Shown here: positions 6,051-12,437 of the stretch, in pieces
How positions within the stretch are numbered: position 1 is the stretch's first letter
How the letters are laid out: each line of letters opens with the position of its first letter
Assembly: GCA_019347795.1 (NCBI GenBank)
Contig: JAHWKS010000058.1
Coordinates: 1-12,437 of the forward strand
Direction of reading: 5' to 3'
Length of the DNA stretch: 12,437 nucleotides
Source of the DNA: Planctomycetota bacterium
GTDB lineage: Bacteria; Planctomycetota; Planctomycetia; Pirellulales; Pirellulaceae
Notes under the pieces: generated by a model
The model's database searches: none
What the model saw: only the letters and a program-made list of their open reading frames with translations
Told to the model about the DNA's origin: nothing
Translations under genes and position numbers: made by a program

Positions 6051-7157
6051 ATGACCCGATGGAGTCCTCTTGCAATTTCGACGCTGGCGTTGGTTACGCT
6101 CGCGCAGTCCTTCCCAGCGGCAGCGCCGGCGCAAGACATGCAAGTCGCGCCGGTGGGCGTGATGACGAACAGGAGCAATTATGCCGAGCAACTGGGGCTG
6201 CTCGAAGACCCATTATCCGGCATGCGCTCCCAAGGGCCCTACGACGCGCCCGTCGGCGCTCCTCATCATGGCTGCAACGGTTGCGCCTGCAATCCTTGCC
6301 CTTCTTGCTGCCGCACATCCGGCTTGTACGGCGGTGCGGAAGCGCTTTGGATCAAACCGCACTTTCAGGATGAGTCGGCGTTTGTGATTGACGGATCGCG
6401 CCTGGATGAAGTCGTCCCCTTCGATTACGACTTCGAAGCCTCGCCGCGCTTCTGGCTGGGCTATGTCGGTTGCAGCGGCTTGGGCGCTCGCGCGCGGTAT
6501 TGGACGTTTGACGGCGATTCCACCGCCAGCGGCGTGTTCGTCGATGACGGCGAGGCCTTCGCGTTCAGCGCCGGCGACGTGCTGAGGCGGCGTTTGGCCG
6601 CCGGCCCGGGGGACGCCGCCTTCGCTCAGCACGACCTGGAGCTGGAGACCATCGACCTGGAGGCGACCCAGCAGTTTAATCGGGCGAACCTGATGATGCT
6701 GGCAGGCGCAGGTCTGCGGTACGTGCGGGTCGAACAGGATTATCTGGTGCAGTTCACCGATCCGCTTGGCCCGCAGGATTCTCTCCTGCACAATCACGAC
6801 TTCGAAGGGATCGGACCGACGGCGGCCCTGGAGCTGTGGCGGCCCATTGGCGGCTACGGATTTTCGCTGTATGGAGCGCTCCGCGGCTCGGTCCTCTTCG
6901 GCGAGCTGAACCAACAAATCACCGAGACCACCGGCGGACTGGTGTTCACCGAGCGCCGTCATGACGTGGACGAAACCTTGGCGATCGGCGAGGTCGCGTT
7001 GGGGCTGCAATGGACCGGCGCCGGAATCTATAACACTGACTTCTTTGTCCGCAGCGGCTGGGAAGGGCAGTATTGGAATGGCGCGGGGAATGCGAACTCG
7101 ACCGAGGGAGACATGGGTTTGCAGGGCTTAACGCTGGCGATCGGCCTGATGCGCTAG
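6051..7157 (+). CDS. Lpg1974-like outer-membrane beta-barrel protein with Cys cluster
   Basis: The protein has 368 residues. Residues 1-27 are a Sec signal with probable cleavage at APA|QD. Residues 28-90 form a linker carrying a dense cysteine cluster, CNGCACNPCPSCC (Cys 75, 78, 80, 83, 86, 87). The barrel-like part starts at GLYGGAEALWIKPHF (91-105). It alternates short hydrophobic strands with polar turns: FWLGYVG, GARARYWTF, DLELETIDLEATQQF, LMMLAGAGLRYVRVEQDY, FEGIGPTAALELWRPIG, FSLYGALRGSVLFG, LAIGEVALGLQW, and finally LTLAIGLMR. This order resembles the Lpg1974/Legionella major outer-membrane protein family that is widespread in planctomycetes. A role as a pore or surface-layer protein is inferred. 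The C-terminal residue is Arg rather than the Phe usual in proteobacterial barrels. The Cys cluster may form disulfides that cross-link the protein in the envelope. The gene is probably monocistronic, between a leader hairpin and a strong terminal hairpin. Confidence 0.8.
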   Translation: MTRWSPLAISTLALVTLAQSFPAAAPAQDMQVAPVGVMTNRSNYAEQLGLLEDPLSGMRSQGPYDAPVGAPHHGCNGCACNPCPSCCRTSGLYGGAEALWIKPHFQDESAFVIDGSRLDEVVPFDYDFEASPRFWLGYVGCSGLGARARYWTFDGDSTASGVFVDDGEAFAFSAGDVLRRRLAAGPGDAAFAQHDLELETIDLEATQQFNRANLMMLAGAGLRYVRVEQDYLVQFTDPLGPQDSLLHNHDFEGIGPTAALELWRPIGGYGFSLYGALRGSVLFGELNQQITETTGGLVFTERRHDVDETLAIGEVALGLQWTGAGIYNTDFFVRSGWEGQYWNGAGNANSTEGDMGLQGLTLAIGLMR

Positions 7158-7174
7158 CGGTTCCCCGGGGTCCC

Positions 7175-7198
7175 AGGGCGGAATGAAAATTCCGCCCT
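7175..7198. terminator. 10-bp GAAA-loop hairpin between convergent genes
   Basis: AGGGCGGAAT (7175-7184) and ATTCCGCCCT (7189-7198) pair perfectly around GAAA, a stable GNRA tetraloop. It begins 18 nt after the barrel gene's stop and lies 88 nt beyond the lepA stop. No T-run follows on either strand. It is a likely 3' end for the plus-strand gene and possibly for both convergent genes. The CCCCGGGG palindrome at 7163-7170 adjoins it. Confidence 0.55.
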
Positions 7199-7285
7199 CT
7201 CGGGAACGCCGCTGGGCGACGTCAAATAGTCTTCGCGGTCCCGTGCTTCGCGGAGGGATTTCGGCAAATTCCCGGAAGGAGGCTG

Positions 7286-9100
7286 CTACTTCTTCTCCTC
7301 CCCCGTCTGCAGCACCGCCATGAAGGCTTTTTGCGGGATGTCTACCGAGCCGATGGACTTCATGCGTTTCTTGCCTTCGCGCTGCTTGGCCCAAAGTTTC
7401 CGCTTGCGGGTGATGTCGCCGCCGTAGCATTTGGCGGTGACGTTCTTGCGGAGGGCCTTGACCGTTTCGCGGGCGATCACGCGGCTGCCGATCGCGGCTT
7501 GCACCGCGATCTCGAACATGTGCCGGTCGATCTCCTCGGCCAGCTTCTTGACCACCGCCCGGCCGCGGCGGTCGGCGTCGCCGCGGTTGCAGATGACCGA
7601 GAGGGCGTCCACCTTATTGCCGTTCACCAGGATGTCCAGCCGCACCAGGTCCGCCGGCTCGTAGCCCAGCAGCTCGTAGTTCATGGTGCCGTAGCCGCGG
7701 GTGGCGCTCTTGAGCTTGTCGTGCAGGTCGTAGATCACCTCGGCCAGCGGCAGGTCGTAGGTGAGCATCACGCGCGTGGCCGAGAGATGCTCGACAACCT
7801 TCTGCACGCCGCGCCGCTCGTGGCAGAGGTTCATCACCGCGCCGATGAACTCCTCGGGAAGCACGAAATTGACCCGCACGATCGGCTGGCGGAACTCGTC
7901 GATGAGCCCCGCGTCGGGAACTTCCTGCGGGCGGTGGATCTCCAGCGTCTCCCCCTTGGTCGTGATGATCTGATAGGTCACATTCGGCGCCGTCTGCACC
8001 AGGTCGATATCGGCCTCCCCCTCCAGCCGCTGCTGGACGATCTCCATGTGCAACAGGCCGAGGAATCCGCAGCGGAAGCCGAACCCCAGGGCCTCGCTCG
8101 TCTCGGGGGAAAACTCGAAGCTGGGGTCGTTGATCGAGAGCTTCTCCAGCGCATCCCGCAGCTCGGTGAAGTCCTGGCCGTCGGACGGATAGAGGCCGCA
8201 GTACACCATCCGCTGCAGCGGCTGATAGCCGGGGAGCGCCTTCGCCGGCTCGCCTTGGGCGATGGTGACTGTGTCGCCGATGTGGACGTCGCCGATCGAC
8301 TTGATGTTGCAGATGAGGTAGCCTACCTGACCCGCCTGGAGCTGGTCGCACGGCCGGGGGCGCGGCGCGAACTGGCCCAGGTCGAGCACCTCGTACACCG
8401 AACGTTTGCGGAGGAACTTGATGCGGTCCCCTTTGCGGACCGTGCCGTTCATCAGGCGGATGTAGGTGATGGCCCCGCGATACTTGTCGTAGTGCGAGTC
8501 GAACACCATCGCCTGAAGCCGCGCACCAGGGTCCCCTTGAGGCGGCGGCACGCGATCCACAATCGCGTCCAGCAATTCCTGCACGCCGGCCCCCGTCTTG
8601 GCGCTGACGCGTACGATCTCATCCAGATCCACGCCCAGCGAGTGGTTCATCTCTTCGGCCACCTCGTCCGCGCGGGCCTGCTTGAGGTCGATCTTGTTGA
8701 TGACGGGCACGATGACCAGGTCGTGTTCGATGGCGGCATAGCCGTTGGCGACCGTCTGCGCTTCGACCCCCTGAAAGGCGTCGGCCAAGAGCAGCGCCCC
8801 TTCGCAGCAGGCCAGCGAGCGGGACACCTCGTAGTGGAAATCGACGTGCCCCGGCGTGTCGATCAGGTTCAGCTCATACGTCTCGCCTCCGCGGGTGTAG
8901 CGCATGGCGACCGCGCGGGCCTTGATCGTGATGCCGCGGGCCCGCTCCAGCTCCATATCGTCCAGGACCTGCTCTTTCATCTCGCGCAGAGTGATCGTGC
9001 CGGTTTTCTCCAGAAGCCGGTCGGCAAGGGTGCTCTTCCCGTGGTCGATATGGGCCACGATGCAGAAGTTGCGGATGTGCGTACAGTCGATCTGCGGCAT
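7286..9100 (-). CDS. lepA: Elongation factor 4 (LepA) translational GTPase
   Basis: The protein has 604 residues, the normal LepA length (about 600). All GTPase motifs are intact: G1 AHIDHGKST (16-24), G2 RGITI (55-59), G3 DTPGH (81-85), G4 NKID (135-138) and G5 SAKTG (166-170). The EF-G-like domains follow, with GFGFRCGFLGLLHMEI in the middle. The LepA-specific C-terminal domain is present, including KNVTAKCYGGDITRKRKLW and the basic end KRMKSIGSVDIPQKAF. LepA binds ribosomes with GTP and is implicated in back-translocation, 30S biogenesis and translation under stress; it is cytoplasmic and can associate with the membrane. The start MPQIDCTHIRNF places the G1 motif at the usual distance. There is no Shine-Dalgarno sequence; TATAGA (9115-9120) upstream is a possible -10 box without a good -35. 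A 122-nt gap with a hairpin separates it from the ROK gene, so it is probably transcribed on its own. Confidence 0.97.
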   Translation of the reverse strand: MPQIDCTHIRNFCIVAHIDHGKSTLADRLLEKTGTITLREMKEQVLDDMELERARGITIKARAVAMRYTRGGETYELNLIDTPGHVDFHYEVSRSLACCEGALLLADAFQGVEAQTVANGYAAIEHDLVIVPVINKIDLKQARADEVAEEMNHSLGVDLDEIVRVSAKTGAGVQELLDAIVDRVPPPQGDPGARLQAMVFDSHYDKYRGAITYIRLMNGTVRKGDRIKFLRKRSVYEVLDLGQFAPRPRPCDQLQAGQVGYLICNIKSIGDVHIGDTVTIAQGEPAKALPGYQPLQRMVYCGLYPSDGQDFTELRDALEKLSINDPSFEFSPETSEALGFGFRCGFLGLLHMEIVQQRLEGEADIDLVQTAPNVTYQIITTKGETLEIHRPQEVPDAGLIDEFRQPIVRVNFVLPEEFIGAVMNLCHERRGVQKVVEHLSATRVMLTYDLPLAEVIYDLHDKLKSATRGYGTMNYELLGYEPADLVRLDILVNGNKVDALSVICNRGDADRRGRAVVKKLAEEIDRHMFEIAVQAAIGSRVIARETVKALRKNVTAKCYGGDITRKRKLWAKQREGKKRMKSIGSVDIPQKAFMAVLQTGEEKK

Positions 9101-9146
9101 AAAACGATGCAGCGTCTATAGAAACGCCAACAAGAAACGATTAGCG

Positions 9147-9162
9147 ACGGGGCTTGCCCCGT
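9147..9162 (-). terminator. Hairpin between the ROK kinase gene and lepA
   Basis: ACGGGG (9147-9152) and CCCCGT (9157-9162) pair with a CTTG loop, whose C and G can add a seventh pair. On the minus strand it lies 60 nt after the ROK stop and 46 nt before the lepA start. It is followed by a T-containing but not T-run stretch. It is a plausible weak terminator for the kinase gene. The unit GGGGCTTGCCCC is also a type of palindrome often repeated in such genomes. Confidence 0.4.
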
Positions 9163-9222
9163 GTGCGCGACCCGCCGCCGCAGTCGCCACTCCTTTGACA
9201 ACCCTCGGGGACCAGGCGCAAC

Positions 9223-10260
9223 TCACCCCTGCTTCTTATGATACGCTTGCCGGGCGATTCCGGCTGCGCCGATGTAGCCGGCGTGTCCCACGAGCACGGC
9301 GAAGTCGATCACGGTCTTTTGGGCGGGTATGGGAAACGCCCGGCGGCGCACTTCCTCCCGCACCCGCTCCAGAAATCGCCGGCCGAGGGGGGAGTCGCGT
9401 CCGCCGAAGTTCATCGCCCCGCCCAGGATCACCGCCCCCGGGTCGATCGTGTGCATCAGGCTCACCGCCCCCACGCCGACGTACATCGCCGTCTCCAGGA
9501 TCAGGTCAAGTGAAAGCTGGTCCCCCTTCTCCGCTTCCTGGGCCAACATCAGCCCCGAGACCTCTTCCCCCTCGACGACGCGCTCGGTGAGCGAGCTGGC
9601 CCTTCCGGCCGCCAGCGCCTCCCGGGTCCGCTTCACCAGCGCCGTGGCGCTGGCGTAGGCTTCGAGATGTCCCTTTTGACCGCAGGGGCACATGCGGGCG
9701 TCATCGGTGTAGTCGATGATGATGTGCCCGCACTCCGAGCCGTGGCTGTTCTCGCCGTCGACGGGAACGTGATCGACGATGATCCCTCCGCCCACGCCCG
9801 TGCCGAGCGTGAGCATGACCATGCTCTCATAGTCCCGTCCGCCGCCGACCCAGTACTCGCCGTACGCAGCGGCGTTGGCGTCGTTGGCGAAGGCGACCTG
9901 CTTCCCGCATGCGGCGGCCAGGCAGTCGCGAACGGGGAAGTCCCGCCAGTGCGGCAGATTGGGCGGCTCCAGGATCATCCCCCGCGGAATGTCCATGGTG
10001 CCCGGCGTGCCCAGCCCGACGGCGGCCACGTCCTCCATCGTCAGACCGAGCTGGTCCAGCTCGCCCCGCAGCGTACGGACGGCTCGCTCGATGCAATCCC
10101 CCGGCCCGCGCTCCTCCAAGGTGGCCATCTTCGTGCGGGCGATCGTCCGCCCTTGGTCATCCACCAGGCCGATCTTCACCCCCGTCCCCCCGACATCAAC
10201 GCCCGCAAACAGCGGCCGCGCTGCATCATCAAGCGGGATCAAATCGTCGGGAGCAACCAT
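9223..10260 (-). CDS. ROK-family sugar kinase, probable glucokinase
   Basis: The protein has 345 residues from MVAPDDLIPL; an in-frame ATG five codons upstream (10275) is also possible. The ASKHA fold is clear. The phosphate-1 loop is DVGGTGVKIG (22-31), the catalytic Asp is in NDANAA (126-131, Asp127) and phosphate-2 is LGTGVGGG (152-159). The ROK zinc signature follows, with ECGH (176-179) and CPCGQKGHLEAYAS (191-204). Usual ROK proteins read CxCGxxGCxE there; here the third Cys is His198, so zinc would be held by two Cys and two His. ROK kinases phosphorylate glucose, N-acetylated sugars or other hexoses with ATP. Glucose is the default guess, and nothing nearby narrows it. There is no helix-turn-helix domain, so it is a kinase and not a ROK repressor. 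A good promoter lies just upstream, separating it from the NadD-like gene. A frame running up to 10518 overlaps the neighbour and is rejected. Confidence 0.9.
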   Translation of the reverse strand: MVAPDDLIPLDDAARPLFAGVDVGGTGVKIGLVDDQGRTIARTKMATLEERGPGDCIERAVRTLRGELDQLGLTMEDVAAVGLGTPGTMDIPRGMILEPPNLPHWRDFPVRDCLAAACGKQVAFANDANAAAYGEYWVGGGRDYESMVMLTLGTGVGGGIIVDHVPVDGENSHGSECGHIIIDYTDDARMCPCGQKGHLEAYASATALVKRTREALAAGRASSLTERVVEGEEVSGLMLAQEAEKGDQLSLDLILETAMYVGVGAVSLMHTIDPGAVILGGAMNFGGRDSPLGRRFLERVREEVRRRAFPIPAQKTVIDFAVLVGHAGYIGAAGIARQAYHKKQG

Positions 10261-10293
10261 GGCCGGGCACACCATCGCGAAACGCAAATCGCG

Positions 10294-10322
10294 AGTATAA
10301 GAGCTTCGCCGAACCCCGACAA
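10294..10322 (-). promoter_or_regulatory. Candidate sigma70 promoter of the ROK gene
   Basis: On the minus strand TTGTCG (10317-10322, four of six to TTGACA) is followed after exactly 17 bp by TATACT (10294-10299, five of six to TATAAT). Transcription would start near 10287, about 27 nt before the ATG at 10260. It lies wholly in the 80-nt gap after the NadD-like gene, so the ROK gene can be expressed independently. Confidence 0.55.
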
Positions 10323-10340
10323 TGGAGCGGGGCGATTGGG

Positions 10341-10952
10341 TCAGCCACTCTCCTGATCGCCGGTCCGTCGCAACTGCGTGGAGGAGATGTCGCAGCGGAA
10401 CTCGGCGGGGGAAACCGTGTCGCAGATGTCGCGGAGCGAGGCCGGCGCGCGGCAGTCGTCCAGGGTGAGGAAGTCGCCGGTCTCGTTGCACGCCCGGCCG
10501 AAGACGAAGAAGCGGCAACCTCGTTCTTTGATCAGCTCAATCGTGTCGTCGCGACGTCGCGGATCGTCGCCGTAGTAGCGGACGTCTCCGATGCGGCGGA
10601 GCGTGTCGGCGCCGACGACGAACGTGGCGCCGGGGAAGAGGGCCGACTTCTCCAGAAATGTCGGCGCCCGCGTCAGCCACACGAAGTCGCCTTGTGTGAA
10701 CTGGGCGAGGCGGATGCGAATCTCGGCTTCATCGAGATCCGGCTTGTCCACGTTGAGGATCGACACTTCGAACGCGACCGGCTGATTCAATTTGTTACCG
10801 GCCACATGAGCCATCTCCCGATGCCCGGCGTGGAGCGGGTTAAAGGACCCGGGAAAGAGGACTCGCGGCGGCGCGACTTCGCCGCGGGGATGCGCCGCAA
10901 CCCGCGACAGGCGGCCGTCGAGCAAGGCGGCCAACTGCTCGGGGTCGGGCAT
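10341..10952 (-). CDS. NadD-like nucleotidylyltransferase, plant/fungal-type family
   Basis: The protein has 203 residues from MPDPEQLAAL. The frame opens at 11078, but the upstream part is Pro/His-rich and overlaps the better small ORF, so the ATG at 10952 is preferred; no Shine-Dalgarno sequence is seen. The nucleotidylyltransferase signature is FPGSFNPLHAGH (33-44), with the HxGH catalytic pair at 41-44, and the second motif is ISSTQLR (189-195). FVVGADTLRRI (111-121) matches the conserved middle of this superfamily. Such enzymes transfer AMP or CMP from NTP, as in NAD or CoA synthesis. The order FEVSILNVDKPDL, FVVGADT, RYYGDD, GCRFFVFGR, CDISSTQLR differs from standard NadD. It matches, from memory, a eukaryotic and bacterial family that includes Arabidopsis At2g01220, some members of which carry a CinA domain; none is present here. 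The substrate is unproven. It sits 16 nt after a small ORF, probably in one transcript. Confidence 0.82.
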   Translation of the reverse strand: MPDPEQLAALLDGRLSRVAAHPRGEVAPPRVLFPGSFNPLHAGHREMAHVAGNKLNQPVAFEVSILNVDKPDLDEAEIRIRLAQFTQGDFVWLTRAPTFLEKSALFPGATFVVGADTLRRIGDVRYYGDDPRRRDDTIELIKERGCRFFVFGRACNETGDFLTLDDCRAPASLRDICDTVSPAEFRCDISSTQLRRTGDQESG

Positions 10953-10968
10953 GAGGGAAAGTGCGTCG

Positions 10969-11100
10969 TCAGGAGACGCTGTCGCGTGGGGCGGGGGTTT
11001 CGCTCGCATCGTCGTCGGATGCGGCGGTGGCTTGATTGGCGAGCATTTCCATGCGGGCTTCAGCGTCCGGAGGGACATAGAACATCGCGTTGCTCTTCAT
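10969..11100 (-). CDS. Small acidic protein upstream of the NadD-like gene
   Basis: This is a 43-residue reading frame, MKSNAMFYVPPDAEAR followed by MEMLANQATAASDDDASETPAPRDSVS. GGAG lies 10 nt before the ATG (CGGAGATCTGAGCCA), one of the few Shine-Dalgarno-like sites here. About two thirds of its codons end in G or C, like its neighbours. It has a short helix-prone middle and an acidic, Ser/Pro-rich, probably disordered tail, with no membrane segment. It ends 16 nt before the NadD-like start, which suggests co-transcription or translational coupling. I do not recognise a family. It may be a real small protein or a coding-like leader. A 17-codon upstream extension is possible but less likely. 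Confidence 0.5.
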   Translation of the reverse strand: MKSNAMFYVPPDAEARMEMLANQATAASDDDASETPAPRDSVS

Positions 11101-11378
11101 TGGCTCAGATCTCCGTGTAGATAAACTTCCCTGGCAGCCTGCAATCCTCATGCCGCTACGGAAGCGTTGCTCGCAATCCCGAACGCAACATCGCCGTTAA
11201 GAATATAATCCGCCTCAACTTTTGGTGGAACCTTCTTTTTCTGGAAAATTCGCAAAAACGCCGACCCCCCAGGAGGCGCGGCGTTGCCATGCCGCCACAT
11301 TGCGCTCTCTCTTGCCGACGCCGCGCGCACGAGCGTCAACACCTCGTCGATCCGCAGAGGGCTCGGTAAACTGGACCG
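11101..11378. other. Divergent region, small ORF / EamA transporter
   Basis: These 278 nt hold no convincing gene. A 78-codon minus-strand frame (11148-11384) has no family features. The AT-rich part around 11202-11209 gives TATATT on the minus strand and TATAAT on the plus strand, either of which could be a -10 box; neither has a good -35. A minus-strand terminator-like structure lies at 11249-11285. Confidence 0.45.
11249..11285 (-). terminator. Intrinsic-terminator-like structure on the minus strand
   Basis: On the minus strand AACGCCG (11279-11285) pairs with CGGCGTT (11257-11263), and five T's run on directly (CGGCGTTTTTGCG, then AATTTT). The 15-nt interior CGCCTCCTGGGGGGT can fold further by pairing CCTCC with GGGGG, including one G-U pair. 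A stable stem followed by a T-run is the classical form of a rho-independent terminator, and it is the only one in the window with a T-run. No minus-strand gene precedes it: upstream is the antisense of the EamA gene. Confidence 0.5.
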
Positions 11379-12365
11379 GTGCAACGCGCCTCGCCCTCCC
11401 TCGCCGCCCGAATCGCCCGCCTCGAACCCGCCCTGCTAGGCGTCGCCTGCGGTCTGCTCGCCGCGGTCGGCTATACCGCATCCAATATCTGCCTGCGGGC
11501 CGTTTCGCACCTGGATCCGGTCTGGGTGTCGGCGGTGAAGGCGTTTCCCACGTTCGCCCTCTTTGGGCCTTGGCTGATATTTCTTGCGGTCCGGGGGGAG
11601 CGCGTTTTTCCCCCGTTGCGGGTCCTGGCGTCGCTGATGGCCGCCGGACTGGTGGCCCAGTTGGGCGGGAACGTGCTGTTTCAGTGGTCGCTGGGGGTAA
11701 TCGGCATCGCCGCCGCGGTGCCGGTGACGCTCGGAGCGATGATTATCGCCGGCGCCACGCTCGGCCGGGTGTTTTTGCACGAGCCGATCACGCCGCGAAA
11801 CGCCGTCGCCGGCATGATGCTGCTGGCCGCGATCTTCATACTCAGCTATGGCGCCCGGGGCGTGGCGGAGTTGGACGCGGAAATGCTTTCCGACCGCGGT
11901 TGGTGGACCGCTCTGGGCGTGGGAGCGGCGTTCACCTGCGGAATCGCCTATGCGGCGCTGGGGGTGGTGATCCGCTACGGCGTCTCCGGTCGGGCGCGGG
12001 TCACGACAACCGTCGTCTCAATCAGCTTTGTCGGGCTGGTTTCGCTGGGAACGGCGAGCCTGATCCGCGTCGGGCCGGAGGGGATTTTCGCCACGCCGCC
12101 GGAAGCAATGGCCACGATGGTTTTCGCGGGGGTGTTCAACGCGATGGCGTTTCTCGCACTCACCAAATCGCTGCAGCTCGTGTCGGTGCTGCTGGTGAAC
12201 GCCCTGAACGCTTCGCAGGCGGCGATGGCCCTGGCGGCGGGCGTGATCATCTTCGGCGAGCCGTTGACCGCCGGCCTGGTGATCGGAGTCGCGACGACGG
12301 CCGCGGGGTTGGTCGTGATGGGCGGCCGCGGACAGAAGCGGTCGGCCGCGCTGATCGAGAAGTAG
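11379..12365 (+). CDS. EamA/DMT-superfamily transporter
   Basis: The protein has 328 residues and starts with GTG at 11379 (MQRASPSLAARIARLEP); no strong Shine-Dalgarno sequence is seen and no ATG precedes the first helix. About ten membrane helices form two EamA halves, roughly residues 18-158 and 172-316. Each half ends with the family's typical loop: EPITPRNAVAGMMLLAAIF from 135 and EPLTAGLVIGVATTAAGL from 294. GYTASNICLRAV in helix 1 and PVTLGAMIIAGATLGRVFL near 115-133 also fit. The superfamily exports or imports small metabolites such as amino acids or nucleotide precursors, and the substrate cannot be told from sequence. It is transcribed away from the NadD-like unit and nothing downstream in the window shares its operon. 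The family call is firm; the function is open. Confidence 0.88.
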   Translation: MQRASPSLAARIARLEPALLGVACGLLAAVGYTASNICLRAVSHLDPVWVSAVKAFPTFALFGPWLIFLAVRGERVFPPLRVLASLMAAGLVAQLGGNVLFQWSLGVIGIAAAVPVTLGAMIIAGATLGRVFLHEPITPRNAVAGMMLLAAIFILSYGARGVAELDAEMLSDRGWWTALGVGAAFTCGIAYAALGVVIRYGVSGRARVTTTVVSISFVGLVSLGTASLIRVGPEGIFATPPEAMATMVFAGVFNAMAFLALTKSLQLVSVLLVNALNASQAAMALAAGVIIFGEPLTAGLVIGVATTAAGLVVMGGRGQKRSAALIEK

Positions 12366-12381
12366 GCGAGTCAGGCCTCGC
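12366..12381 (+). terminator. Weak hairpin after the EamA gene
   Basis: GCGAG (12366-12370) and CTCGC (12377-12381) pair around TCAGGC immediately after the stop, followed by GTTT. A second imperfect stem, AGGCA / TGCCT, lies at about 12386-12407. Either could end transcription, but both are weak. Confidence 0.25.
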
Positions 12382-12437
12382 GTTTAGGCAGATCGCTTCG
12401 GATGCCTCGCCAGAATTAACGGCCGAAGGAGCGAGTT

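Noticed and set aside
7331..9121. Plus-strand frame of 596 codons opposite lepA
   Set aside because: It mirrors the GC-biased third codon positions of lepA, is rich in Arg, His, Val, Leu and Ala, and has no domain or signal. The lepA call on the other strand is beyond doubt.
9223..11100. A single operon of small ORF, NadD-like, ROK and lepA genes
   Set aside because: The ROK gene has its own promoter candidate in an 80-nt gap and a hairpin lies between ROK and lepA, so one transcript is not supported.
9909..11120. Plus-strand frame of 403 codons across the ROK and NadD-like genes
   Set aside because: It runs antisense through two well-supported genes and an intergenic promoter, and its composition is that of a shadow frame.
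11148..11384. Minus-strand frame of 78 codons in the divergent region
   Set aside because: It has no ribosome site or recognisable motif, crosses the terminator-like structure and overlaps the EamA start. A small protein cannot be fully excluded.
1..12437. Defence island, prophage, CRISPR or biosynthetic cluster
   Set aside because: No nuclease, intact methylase, integrase, transposase, Cas gene, spaced direct repeat or co-directional enzyme cluster is visible.

Overview
The window is a GC-rich chromosomal segment (I judge about 60-65% G+C by eye) that most resembles a planctomycete, probably of the Pirellulales type. The evidence is the combination of genes. There is a lipoprotein NHL propeller, a secreted squalene-cyclase-fold repeat protein and a Tat-exported Gfo/Idh/MocA oxidoreductase. 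There is also a Cys-rich Lpg1974-like outer-membrane barrel, a diverged LepA, a ROK sugar kinase and a NadD-like nucleotidylyltransferase of an unusual family. Shine-Dalgarno sequences are few, and genes are mostly transcribed singly. No rRNA, tRNA, CRISPR array, transposase or phage gene is visible.

Layout. Left edge (1-122): a hairpin and a 10-bp-period repeat of ATCCGTG units, lying just 3' of the first gene. 123-1070 (-): six-bladed NHL-repeat lipoprotein. 1071-1274: divergent control region with a perfect 7+2+7 palindrome. 1275-2651 (+): MFS transporter of the anion:cation symporter type. 2945-4072 (+): secreted prenyltransferase/squalene-oxidase-repeat protein. 4073-4400: mostly non-coding, with a possible minus-strand gene remnant, a hairpin and a promoter candidate. 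4401-5717 (+): Tat-signal Gfo/Idh/MocA oxidoreductase. 5718-6050: long leader with hairpins. 6051-7157 (+): outer-membrane beta-barrel protein, closed by a 10-bp GAAA-loop hairpin. 7286-9100 (-): lepA. 9223-10260 (-): ROK kinase. 10341-10952 (-) with 10969-11100 (-): NadD-like protein preceded by a small acidic ORF. 11101-11378: divergent region with an apparently orphan minus-strand terminator. 11379-12365 (+): EamA/DMT transporter.

How the genes fit together. They do not form one pathway. The MFS carrier, the exported oxidoreductase and the ROK kinase suit an organism that takes up and processes sugars and sugar acids, but they are separately transcribed and no catabolic operon links them. 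LepA, the ROK kinase, the NadD-like protein and the small ORF lie in one direction, but a promoter and a hairpin separate them into at least three units. I did not find a convincing new multi-gene system. The items most worth a second look are the NadD-like family member with its upstream small ORF, the palindrome before the MFS gene, the Cys cluster of the outer-membrane protein, the ATCCGTG repeat and the orphan terminator at 11249-11285.
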